A DNA stretch of 32,494 nucleotides from Planctomycetota bacterium. GTDB taxonomy: Bacteria > Planctomycetota > Phycisphaerae > WQYP01. A model generated the notes under the pieces. That model was not told the origin of the DNA and did not search any database. It was given only the letters and a program-made list of their open reading frames with translations. The stretch spans positions 1-32,494 of the forward strand of contig JAJZJL010000048.1 of assembly GCA_021810145.1 (NCBI GenBank), given 5' to 3'. The position numbers and the translations under genes were made by a program. Positions 1 through 9,068 of this stretch are shown here, in pieces (position 1 is the first letter of the stretch; each line of letters begins with the position of its first letter).

Positions 1-2
1 CC

Positions 3-710
3 AGTCCCGTGGGCTATGTCAAGCATCAGGTTATTACCTTGAAGGTCAACGCCATGGCCACCATCTCGCTGCTGGAATTGGCCCAGCGCTGTAAGGCCCG
101 TATGTTTATTGCCTCAACGAGTGAATGCTATGGCGATCCACTGGAACATCCGCAGCGCGAAACGTACTGGGGACATGTTAATCCCGTGGGCATGCGCAGT
201 ATGTACGATGAAGCCAAACGCTTTATGGAAGCTGCCACCATGGCCTATCATCGTGAACGCGGTGTTGATACCCGTATCGTTCGGATTTTCAACACTTACG
301 GCCCGCGGCTGGCTGTTGATGACGGGCGTGTGGTCGTGGCATTTATTAAACAATCCATGAAAGGCGAACCGTTGACCGTGCAGGGCGACGGTTCACAAAC
401 GCGGTCGCTTTGCTATGTGGACGATGAAATCCGTGGCTTTATCATGCTCATGGAATCGCCACCCTATCATTTGCCGGTAAATATTGGAAATCCGGATGAA
501 GTTACGGTTCTGCAATTGGCGCAGGAAATACGCGAACTGGTGGGATCAACAAGCGAAATTATTCACACGCCGCTGCCACCGGATGATCCGCGCCAGCGCT
601 GCCCGGATATCACATTGGCCAAAAATCTTCTGCAATGGTCGCCTGTGGTTGATCGCCGCGAGGGCCTCAAACGAACCATCGACTACTATCGTCGAAAACT
701 GAAAATCTGA
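3..710 (+). CDS. NAD-dependent epimerase/dehydratase, UDP-glucuronate decarboxylase-like (5' truncated by window edge)
   Basis: Open frame continues upstream of the ORF-track GTG at 9 (in-frame 'SP' before VGYVKHQ). Motifs: ASTSECYGDP, YDEAKRFMEA (YxxxK), RIFNTYGPR, VQGDGSQTRSLCYVDD, NIGNPDEVTVLQLA. Confidence 0.9.
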   Translation, partial: SPVGYVKHQVITLKVNAMATISLLELAQRCKARMFIASTSECYGDPLEHPQRETYWGHVNPVGMRSMYDEAKRFMEAATMAYHRERGVDTRIVRIFNTYGPRLAVDDGRVVVAFIKQSMKGEPLTVQGDGSQTRSLCYVDDEIRGFIMLMESPPYHLPVNIGNPDEVTVLQLAQEIRELVGSTSEIIHTPLPPDDPRQRCPDITLAKNLLQWSPVVDRREGLKRTIDYYRRKLKI

Positions 711-825
711 CGTTCCCGGCAAGTGCGGCACCGATAACACACCGGCAAACTTCGACCCCTGTTTTCCCCGCCAGGCCGGGATACTGCAGCCGATGCGGTT
801 GAGTCACGCCAATCCATGCGTTACG

Positions 826-1896
826 TCAATATCGTCCCGTAAGCGGCGGATTGAAGCTGGCACTGTTATCCGCGGCAACGCCCATGGCAATGGGTTTTGC
901 CTGATGGTTCGCCCGGTCGTCTTCATTGAGCCGGCGCGGAGTCATGGACTGGATGATGCGCCGGATGTTCTCCGGAGGGCGAAGTGAATGTAACGTCGCG
1001 CTGCCGCTGGCTCCGGTCTGAATCCACCAGCGGATCAATGCAATCTCGCTGGTGGTAAGCTGGTGATGGTGGCGCGGCGGCATGTGGTGCCGCTGCCAGA
1101 GCGGAATGGTCAATCGCTGATACAGTTTGCTGCGATCGGCATTGTAAGGAATCACCACGGGTCTTCCGTTGCTGCCGCGGCGCAGCCAGTAATACGAATC
1201 CAGCCTCAGACGCCCTTTCTGGCGGTCGCGTCCGTGACATCGCGTGCAATTATCGGTGAAGATTCTCTGAATATATCGGCCATAAAAACTGCCATCCGAC
1301 CGCAAATCCGTAATGAGCGTTACCCGCACGCCCGTGTTTGAAGCGTTGCCCATGGCGCGGATTGAGGAGGCATTGATGCCGGCATCCGTGGCGGGCAGTG
1401 CGGAATGCCGGGGTGGGGCATAACTCAATAACGGTTTAAGCAGCGGTGGGGCGTACTTACTGAGATAGCGGCTGCCGAAGGTCAGCGTTCCGCCGAAATG
1501 TGCGGCAATAGTCATAACCAGCAAAGCGGAAATCAGTGTGGAATAATACACGACACCGGTCTTTTTCCTGTAAAACCACCATCCGAGCAATACGAGGCTC
1601 AAAACGCCCACGCTTGTTCCCAGCCAGCGGTGCCAGAATAAAACGCGATGTCCATAACCACCGCCGCTGGCCAGCAGCCAGCCGCAGGTAATGGTAAAAA
1701 CCGCCGCAATTGCAAGCATGACCAGAATAAAACCCCTCGCCGCGGTGATATGTTGAAAGTTTTTGAACCGCCCGGCCAGTTCCAATGCGCCCAGCAATAC
1801 CAGAAATCCGATTGGAAGATGCACAAGAAGCGGATGAAAATGTCCGAAGAACTTGATCCAGTTTGTAGCGGCTGCAATGGGAATACCAACTGTCAT
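826..1896 (-). CDS. DUF2231-like membrane domain fused to a planctomycete-type cytochrome c domain
   Basis: N-terminus FFGHFHPLLVHLPIGFLVLLGALELAGR (DUF2231-like) with several TM segments; C-terminus FTDNCTRCHGRDRQKGRLRLDS...MPPRHHHQLTTSEIALIRWWIQTGAS (CxxCH). ATG at 1896 (MTVGIP) preferred over the 1998 ORF start. Confidence 0.8.
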   Translation of the reverse strand: MTVGIPIAAATNWIKFFGHFHPLLVHLPIGFLVLLGALELAGRFKNFQHITAARGFILVMLAIAAVFTITCGWLLASGGGYGHRVLFWHRWLGTSVGVLSLVLLGWWFYRKKTGVVYYSTLISALLVMTIAAHFGGTLTFGSRYLSKYAPPLLKPLLSYAPPRHSALPATDAGINASSIRAMGNASNTGVRVTLITDLRSDGSFYGRYIQRIFTDNCTRCHGRDRQKGRLRLDSYYWLRRGSNGRPVVIPYNADRSKLYQRLTIPLWQRHHMPPRHHHQLTTSEIALIRWWIQTGASGSATLHSLRPPENIRRIIQSMTPRRLNEDDRANHQAKPIAMGVAADNSASFNPPLTGRY

Positions 1897-2060
1897 GTTG
1901 CGAGTCCTTTCGACTTTTACGCGGGCTTGTGCGCTTCGCCCTGCTTGGGCGTGATGCGGCCCGCCCTGCCAAGTCATTGCGGTATCACCGGCATCCATGC
2001 CCGAAAGTGGAACTATAACGCAATAAGATTAAAAGAACATTAATGCGGCGACGATTTTTA

Positions 2061-4106
2061 TCATGCCGCCGGCGGTGGTGATGGTGCCGGCGTTACGGTG
2101 GGGGGCGCTGGGTTGTCGGCATCAGGATTCAGGGGAAGAATAACTTTAACCTGTGTGCCCGTCGGTAGCGGACGAATGAAAATCTGGCCTTCATGCAGAT
2201 CGACAAAACGCCGAACAATCGCCAGACCCAGCCCCAATCCGCGGCTGCCTTCTTCACCGGCGTCGCCACTGTGATGCTGCATGGTATCCGTGCCGGTCTT
2301 GAATGGCTCAAAAGGCCCGGCCATGACTTCTTGCGGCATGCCGGATCCGGAATCCTCAACAATCAGTTCAATGTGCTCGTTAACCAGTACGTTGACGATC
2401 ACCCGAACCACCGCTGCATCCGGTGAAAAGCGGATGGCGTTGCTTAACAAATTGGACAGGATATCTCCAATCTTGTCCGAGTCTCCCAGCATGGTTGGAA
2501 TGACATCCGGTAGAACCAGCTCAAGCGTTTGTTTTCGCGCTGTGATAAAACCGCTCTGCTGGTCACAAACATCAAGAATCACCTTCCGCAGATCAAACGG
2601 ATCCCGGCGTGGTTTGGTGGTAAAGACATCTTCCTGCACCAGTTTCAGCAGATCGGTAACAATTTTAGAAAGCCGTCTGGAATTTTTCAGTATGGAATCA
2701 ACGGATTTATATATTTCAGCCGCGGACGCGTGACCGGCATCGCCCGGTTCGGGCCGCGCGATCCCCGCATTGGCCAGTTGTCGAAAAATCAGTTGCGTTG
2801 TGGTCATGATATGAGATATGGGACTGCGGAGTTCATGAGCGGCAAGATCCATAAAGCGCTGTTTGGCTTTGGCGGCCTGCTCAAATTGCCGCACGTTGGC
2901 GGCCAGACGTCGCGTCATTTCGTCAAAGTCTCGCGCCAATTCGCCAAGTTCGTCGCTGCGGAACATGACGTCTTCAGGTTCCTGTGACAGCAGGCGAATG
3001 TTAAGTTCTCCGCGGCCCACGGCACTGGTGGCTTCGCGCAGCCGCAGAATGGGGTAGATAATTTCACGTTTGCTGATGACATATCCGAGCGCAAAAAGCC
3101 CGAGAATCAGCAATCCGCCCGCCAGCGCAACCATTTCCGCCTGCCGCAGAATCGGCGCGAGGATCTCCTGGGATGACTGGCTTAATATGATGCTCCAATG
3201 CGGCACCACGGCCGGCTGATTGATAATCGAACTCATTCGGCTGAATTTGACTGTGGCATCGCCGATCAGACAGCCGGCCAGAAAATCACCGATCCAGCCC
3301 GACCGGTTCCCGCCGTGCAAGGCAATGTATCGCTGCCTGCCAATACGGGCCTGACTTGCGTTGCCAAGGACAAATACCGGCGAATTGAGCTTCTGATCAT
3401 ATACCTGCGCTACCGCCTGACTTTGCGGCAAATACAGCCGCAGTTCGTATGTCAAAGCCGTGACATCGACCGTCTCAAGAATAAATCCCACCAGCACGCC
3501 GCTGCCGGGTTGCACCACGGGGACCACAATGGGTATCGATGGAAGGCCGGTGATCGGATCGGAAAAAACCGACCCGATCACACAGGTTCCGCCGATACCG
3601 CTGTCCGCAATCTTCCACCACCATTTTTTTCGGACATTCAGCACTTCCGGTGCCACATCCGATGCGATAACGATGCCGTGGCGATTAATAACCAGCACAT
3701 GATAAAGCCCGAGTTTATCGGCGGTGATCAGGCGGATGCGCCGGGCGATCGGGTTGTTGATCAAGGCGGAAATGGTTTCATGCGGACCGGTTGGTCCGGT
3801 GGCGGGTCTGGTTGCCGGACGGGTTTGGGCCGGCTTGATTGCAACTGAGCGAATATTGTTGTGCTGCTGGATAAAACGCACAAATTCGGGAAGCGTGGCG
3901 GCGAAACTCACCCGGCGCACCTCGGCTTCGAGTTGAAAACTGATGGCATGCGCGCAGGCGGATGCGAGTTCCACGTACGCATCCTGCACGGTATTAATGC
4001 GGTCGCGCGCGCCAATGCCGAGAATCGCCATCAGGCTCAGAGCCATGGGAAGCAATCCGACCAGCACCAGCGTGCCAATTAGTTTTCTGCGAATACCAAA
4101 TTGCAT
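2061..4106 (-). CDS. Sensor histidine kinase (N-terminal TM plus extracytoplasmic sensor region, HAMP, HisKA, HATPase_c)
   Basis: H-box FMDLAAHELRSPISHI, N-box ILSNLLSNAIRFSP, G-boxes VEDSGSGMP and GLGLGLAIVRRFVDLHEGQI; HAMP-like IYPILRLREATSAVGRGELNIRL. Confidence 0.92.
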   Translation of the reverse strand: MQFGIRRKLIGTLVLVGLLPMALSLMAILGIGARDRINTVQDAYVELASACAHAISFQLEAEVRRVSFAATLPEFVRFIQQHNNIRSVAIKPAQTRPATRPATGPTGPHETISALINNPIARRIRLITADKLGLYHVLVINRHGIVIASDVAPEVLNVRKKWWWKIADSGIGGTCVIGSVFSDPITGLPSIPIVVPVVQPGSGVLVGFILETVDVTALTYELRLYLPQSQAVAQVYDQKLNSPVFVLGNASQARIGRQRYIALHGGNRSGWIGDFLAGCLIGDATVKFSRMSSIINQPAVVPHWSIILSQSSQEILAPILRQAEMVALAGGLLILGLFALGYVISKREIIYPILRLREATSAVGRGELNIRLLSQEPEDVMFRSDELGELARDFDEMTRRLAANVRQFEQAAKAKQRFMDLAAHELRSPISHIMTTTQLIFRQLANAGIARPEPGDAGHASAAEIYKSVDSILKNSRRLSKIVTDLLKLVQEDVFTTKPRRDPFDLRKVILDVCDQQSGFITARKQTLELVLPDVIPTMLGDSDKIGDILSNLLSNAIRFSPDAAVVRVIVNVLVNEHIELIVEDSGSGMPQEVMAGPFEPFKTGTDTMQHHSGDAGEEGSRGLGLGLAIVRRFVDLHEGQIFIRPLPTGTQVKVILPLNPDADNPAPPTVTPAPSPPPAA

Positions 4107-4197
4107 TCGTTTCTCACTAAACCCGCCATCACGCGCCTTGCGATGATAATCGGGCCGGCTGGCCCCGGCCAGTGGTGATTATGACAAACGCCAATTC

Positions 4198-4743
4198 CTA
4201 TAACATTTGTTCCAGCATGGCCGTCATTTTGGCCAAACTGCCCGGCGGCTGTTCCGCAATGCGCCCGAAAATCCGATGGAATACAGAAAAAAAGTGGATC
4301 AATTCCTGCATTCTCCGCACATATGCCGCATGGCCTGCCTGTTGCGCGGGATCCGTTGGCACACTGCCGGCAGATTGCAGGCATTGTTCCAGGCGGTTCA
4401 GCAACGGGTCGAGCTCGCGCCGTTTACGTTCCCGGAAAATATTTTGAAACACCACCCATACATCGCCTTCAGTGGTGAAAAAATCGCGGCGGTCTCCCGG
4501 TAAACTGGTTCGCCGCACGATGCCCCAATTCACCAGATCACGCAGATTCATGCTGACGCTGCCGCGGGAAATCTGCAGTTCTTCCATGATTTGTTCCGCG
4601 GTCATAGGCTCCGCCGAGACCATCAACAACGCGTGCATCTGCGCCATGGTGCGATTAACACCCCAGTGGCCGGCCATCTGACCCCATAAATCCACAAACT
4701 GCCGTCGGGAGTCTGCCAGTGTGTTCGCGGTGTTTTCCGTCAT
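4198..4743 (-). CDS. GbsR/MarR-type HTH transcriptional regulator
   Basis: Winged-helix region MTAEQIMEELQISRGSVSMNLRDLVNWGIVRRTSLPGDRRDFFTTEGDVW characteristic of GbsR-like proteins. Confidence 0.85.
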   Translation of the reverse strand: MTENTANTLADSRRQFVDLWGQMAGHWGVNRTMAQMHALLMVSAEPMTAEQIMEELQISRGSVSMNLRDLVNWGIVRRTSLPGDRRDFFTTEGDVWVVFQNIFRERKRRELDPLLNRLEQCLQSAGSVPTDPAQQAGHAAYVRRMQELIHFFSVFHRIFGRIAEQPPGSLAKMTAMLEQML

Positions 4744-4951
4744 GCCGTTTATCCCGTTTGTTTGTCCAGTGCGGTGATGGTTATGTCAATGCCGTCACGG
4801 ACCATTAAAAAGAATATCCGGCATGGCCCGCAATTTCCACCTCCAGGGAGTCTTTGGGTATGTATCCTGTTTTTGGCCGGGCGGTTTTGCCGGTAACACT
4901 TCCTGCAATATACTTTTGGGGTGCTGTAGCGTTATGAACCCGGGAGTACCC

Positions 4952-5131
4952 ATGAACCCTGATGACATCGCAACGCCTGGTAAGCCAAAGGCTCGCGTAT
5001 CTGCATGTGTGCTGGTATTGCTGATTCTGTTTGGCATCGCCTTGGCCGCCATCGCGGTGGTAAACGCCAAGGTGGGTCGCGGCGTGGCGGTTTCGCATGA
5101 ATCGGCCGCCGGAGTGCATCAGCTTCCATGA
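4952..5131 (+). CDS. Possible small single-TM protein of unknown function
   Basis: In-frame ATG at 4952: MNPDDIATPGKPKARVSACVLVLLILFGIALAAIAVVNAKVG, one hydrophobic segment; short overlap with the 3' end of the opposite-strand gene. Confidence 0.35.
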   Translation: MNPDDIATPGKPKARVSACVLVLLILFGIALAAIAVVNAKVGRGVAVSHESAAGVHQLP

Positions 5132-6366
5132 ATTAATTCTTCCGCGGCTTTCAGCGCGGCGGTTCGATCGGCAAAGTTGTCTTCCAATTGGCGATCATAA
5201 AGTTCTTCAAGCCAGAATTTGAATCGTGGCCCCGGTTTGACGCCCATGGCAATTAAATCGCTGCCGTTCACAAAGCGATCGGGTGTCAGCGGCTTTTGTT
5301 TCAATTCCGATATGTGCTGTGTCAGAGCCTGCATGTCCGCACGATCCGAATTTGCCGCAGTGTATAGCGTTATCAAATCGGATGACCAGCTATGGGCCAG
5401 CAGCCGCCTGAAGGCCGCCAGCCGCAATGTTCGCCATTGGACCAGGTATGGCAGGTTGTTCAAAAGCCATTGCGTCCATTGCGTTTCTTCCGTGCTCAGC
5501 GCCAGGTTTTCCTGCAATGTGTTGCTTTCAATGACCAGAGCGGCGGCGTTTTCTTCATCCACGGCGGCCAGATCCAGCAGAATGGCCGCCAAAGCCAGCG
5601 GAAAGGAGCTCTTCTCCGGCAGAGCGGAAATTTTCGGCAAGTTGATTGCCGCAATCGTTGGTTCAATGTGTTTCGACCAGAACGTATTGAACAATCCGCT
5701 GTTAATCAGTAAATGTACCGCAAGGTGCCGTTGCGGATGAACCAGCATTTTACGTAATTCCTGCCCGATGCGCTCCCGGCTGATTTCGGATAATTTCCCG
5801 GCGTTCGCCACAATCGCATCCCATGTCCCCGGTTCAATGGAAAACTGCAGCCGCGCCGCAAATCGCACCGCCCGCATCATGCGCAGATGATCCTCGCGGA
5901 AGCGGTGGAGCGGCTGGCCAATGGCCCGGAGAACCTTGGCCTCAATGTCCGCCTGGCCACCCACATAATCAATAAGCTTGTCCTTCACAGGATCAAAAAA
6001 AAGGCCGTTACAGGTGAAATCTCGCCGCTGTGCATCATGTTCTGCCGTGGTATAGGTGATGCTGTCAGGCCGTCGGCCATCGGAGTAAACGCCGTCCGAA
6101 CGAAACGTGGCAACTTCAATGCAGTACCCATGGCGGCGTACCATGACCACCCCGAATGCCGCGCCAACACGCATGCTGCGCGGAAAGAGTCTCACGACAT
6201 CTTCGGGGCGCGCGGAAGTGGCAATGTCATAATCTTCGGGCACATTGCCCATGATCTGATCGCGTACACATCCACCGGCGAAATAGGCTTCATGCCCGGA
6301 CGCCTGCAGTGTCTGGACAACCTCGGTGGCAATTTTCCGCCGATCCAATTTCTTTTCCTCATTCAT
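5119..6366 (-). CDS. CCA tRNA nucleotidyltransferase / poly(A) polymerase family protein
   Basis: YFAGGCVRDQIMGNVPEDYDIATSARPEDV, RRDFTCNGLFFDP, DYVGGQADIEAKVLRAIGQPLHRFREDHLRMMRAVRFAARLQFSIEP. ATG at 6366 (MNEEKKLDRR) preferred. Confidence 0.93.
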   Translation of the reverse strand: MNEEKKLDRRKIATEVVQTLQASGHEAYFAGGCVRDQIMGNVPEDYDIATSARPEDVVRLFPRSMRVGAAFGVVMVRRHGYCIEVATFRSDGVYSDGRRPDSITYTTAEHDAQRRDFTCNGLFFDPVKDKLIDYVGGQADIEAKVLRAIGQPLHRFREDHLRMMRAVRFAARLQFSIEPGTWDAIVANAGKLSEISRERIGQELRKMLVHPQRHLAVHLLINSGLFNTFWSKHIEPTIAAINLPKISALPEKSSFPLALAAILLDLAAVDEENAAALVIESNTLQENLALSTEETQWTQWLLNNLPYLVQWRTLRLAAFRRLLAHSWSSDLITLYTAANSDRADMQALTQHISELKQKPLTPDRFVNGSDLIAMGVKPGPRFKFWLEELYDRQLEDNFADRTAALKAAEELIHGS

Positions 6367-6883
6367 AAACACGATTATAGCCGCAGCCTGATAACGTGAG
6401 GAGTCGCTGTCATCGCTGCATGTCTCCGCGCCGCAAGACCTCAAACGGCATCGCCGGCAGTCCGGCCTTATTAGCCAAATTGATTGCCATCGCAAAAGAT
6501 CCTGCGCCCCGAAAAATGGCGATGGTTTGGCAGCAATTTACGCGATCCGTCGAACGTCCATACCTGTGTGCAGCAACGCATCCGGCTGTGCCGAGTCTCT
6601 GGACCCGCGGGTGGCCAAGCCGGTACGACATATGTATGGGGACTTCCGTCGGCCTGGCGACAGGCCGGGGCGGCCTCGGCTGCGCTTGCGGGGAATCAAT
6701 AAAAATAATCCGATTCAAATGCTGTGCCTGTTCGCCGGTCCCGACTTGGCGTGCTTCGCAAGCGATTTATCGCGCGGTGAATTTCCAATTTTGGCCGCCT
6801 ACAATTCTGCAGTTCTTGCTCGCTGGAAGTCCTGGAGCGTTTCCACTTTTCCTTCGATAAGAACCTGATGATGAGGTGCCCGG

Positions 6884-7903
6884 ATGGCACAGTTGCAGTA
6901 CAGTTCTTTCAGTCCCAACCCGAATGATTCCACAGCCCATTCGCCCCCCGATGTGCCGCCGCAGGCCGATATCGACCTGCTGGATGCCTATTCCCGGGCG
7001 GTTTCCGCGGCCGTGGAAACCGTTGCGCCAAGCGTGGTCAATATTGAAGTTTTCCAAGGGTCGGATTCCGCACGCCGTGCCGGAAGCGGATCAGGATTTA
7101 TTTTTACACCCGATGGTTTTGTTCTTACCAACAGCCATGTCGTGCATGGTGCGGTGCGTATAGCCGTCACCACCGCGGATGGCCGCCGATTGCGGGGATT
7201 TTTAATTGGAGATGATCCGCATACCGATTTGGCCGTCGTTCGCATAGACGCTGAAAACCTGCCGGCGGCGCAGTTTGGAGATTCAACCCAACTGAAAGTG
7301 GGGCAGGTTGCAATTGCCATCGGCAGTCCGCTGGGGTTTCAGGCTTCGGTTACCGCGGGCGTGGTCAGCGCTCTGGCCCGGTCTTTTCGCAGCGGATCCG
7401 GACGGTTGATAGACGGTGTTATTCAAACCGATGCCGCACTGAATCCGGGAAATTCCGGCGGTCCCCTGGTGGCCTCCAATGGCAAAGTAATCGGCGTAAA
7501 TACCGCGGTTATTCTGCCCGCACAGGGAATCTGTTTTGCCATTTCCTCCAACACCGCCGAGTTCGTGGCGTCGCGGTTGATTCGCGATGGAAAAGTTCAT
7601 CGCAGTTATATCGGTGTTTCAGGACAGGATGTGCCAATTTCCCGGCGTATCGTCCAGTTTTACAAATTGGACGCTCCCAGTGGCGTGGGAATCGTGGCCA
7701 TAGAACCGGAAAGTCCCGCCGATGAGGCCGGGCTGCAATCCGGTGATATTATCCTGGCACTGGATCGCCAGCGCGTTTCGGGTATTGATGACCTTCACCG
7801 CCTGTTGACCGAAGAACGCATCGGCAAGCACACCGGAATTCGTGTATTGCGGCAGCATGACCTTACGGAGTTGCTCATTACGCCCGCCGCCGCGCTGCAA
7901 TAA
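6884..7903 (+). CDS. HtrA/Deg-type trypsin-like serine protease with PDZ domain
   Basis: Catalytic motifs TNSHVV (His), HTDLAVVRI (Asp), NPGNSGGPLV (Ser); PDZ-like VGIVAIEPESPADEAGLQSGDIILALDRQRVSGIDDL. Confidence 0.93.
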   Translation: MAQLQYSSFSPNPNDSTAHSPPDVPPQADIDLLDAYSRAVSAAVETVAPSVVNIEVFQGSDSARRAGSGSGFIFTPDGFVLTNSHVVHGAVRIAVTTADGRRLRGFLIGDDPHTDLAVVRIDAENLPAAQFGDSTQLKVGQVAIAIGSPLGFQASVTAGVVSALARSFRSGSGRLIDGVIQTDAALNPGNSGGPLVASNGKVIGVNTAVILPAQGICFAISSNTAEFVASRLIRDGKVHRSYIGVSGQDVPISRRIVQFYKLDAPSGVGIVAIEPESPADEAGLQSGDIILALDRQRVSGIDDLHRLLTEERIGKHTGIRVLRQHDLTELLITPAAALQ

Positions 7904-8350
7904 TGGCATGTGGGATCGATCGCCCGTGAATATGCTTTGGCTTGCGAATCTGCACCCTGCCGACCGGCCGCCTTACACCCGACGCCCAGGTGGCGCACGC
8001 TGGGTTATGTATTTCGGACGCCGTGGATCAATCGATTAACCGGTGTCTGAAGTATTTGCAGCATATCGCGGCAGGTAACCATGCCACTGTCTGTCAAATT
8101 CTTCGCAATCTGCGAAGAATTCCCAACTCGGCACACCGCGCTTTTGACGGACGGTAACCGTCGGCGAAGCCGGCGGCTATGTGGTGTTTGGTTGCGGCTT
8201 TGCCGCGCTGGGTCAATCGGCGCATCCGGCTGTGATTCTGTCTGGAACGGATACTGATTGCTTGATCCATCCCGCAAAATACTTGAAGATTTGCCCGGCA
8301 GAGTGGCTTTTCGCTTTACTCGGCGCGCCGCTGGCAGTAAATTCTTACGC

Positions 8351-9061
8351 ATGAATACTGTCAGTGAATCAGAATCTGCTGCCCCCGAGGCCATCGACCA
8401 ACCGGTTCAAAGCGAATCTGCGGAGCCAACGGCGATATCCAACCCGGAAGTTCCGCCCGCTGCCGACGAAGCGGCAACTGCCACGGTCATCGAGACTCCG
8501 TCCGAGGAGGGCGCAATTACCGAGTCTGTCACGACTGAACAAATGCCATTGCGGCAGGTGCTGGAGGCACTGCTTTTTGCCAGCGATGTTCCCTTATCCG
8601 CCGCCAAAATCAGCCAGACTCTTGGCCTGGACTCGGTGCGGGCGGTGAAATTGGCCGTGGAAGAGTTAAACGACATTTACAATCAACGTGAGGCGGCGTT
8701 CAGAATTGAAGAACGTGCCGGCGGGTATCAGATACTAACTTTGCCCCAATATGCCCAATATATTCAACGATTAATGCGCAAGCGCGATGAAGGCCGGCTG
8801 ACCCCGGCGGCATTGGAGACACTGGCTATTATTGCGTACAAACAGCCGATTTTGCGCGTTGATGTTGAAGCTATTCGCGGAGTGGCCTGCGGCGAAGTCA
8901 TTCGCACGCTCATGGAATACAATCTGGTTAAAATTGTGGGCCGTGCCGAGGATGTCGGTCGTCCGATGCTTTATGGCACGTCAAAACATTTTCTGGAAGT
9001 CTTTGGCTTATCAAGCCTGAAGGATCTGCCCAAAGCGGATCAACTCAAAGAGCCGGCATGA
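8351..9061 (+). CDS. scpB: Segregation and condensation protein B
   Basis: LRQVLEALLFASDVPLSAAKISQTLG, RAGGYQILT, RLTPAALETLAIIAYKQPILRVDVEAIRGV, GRAEDVGRPMLYGTSKHFLEVFGL. ATG at 8351 (MNTVSES) preferred over 8258. Confidence 0.92.
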   Translation: MNTVSESESAAPEAIDQPVQSESAEPTAISNPEVPPAADEAATATVIETPSEEGAITESVTTEQMPLRQVLEALLFASDVPLSAAKISQTLGLDSVRAVKLAVEELNDIYNQREAAFRIEERAGGYQILTLPQYAQYIQRLMRKRDEGRLTPAALETLAIIAYKQPILRVDVEAIRGVACGEVIRTLMEYNLVKIVGRAEDVGRPMLYGTSKHFLEVFGLSSLKDLPKADQLKEPA

Positions 9062-9068
9062 AACCCTG

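Noticed and set aside
6605-6720. Possible tRNA (GCGGGTGGCCAAGCCGGTACGAC resembles a D-arm; GATTCAAAT resembles a T-loop)
   Set aside because: No acceptor-stem pairing or anticodon stem could be made; likely chance similarity. tRNAscan-SE/ARAGORN would settle it.
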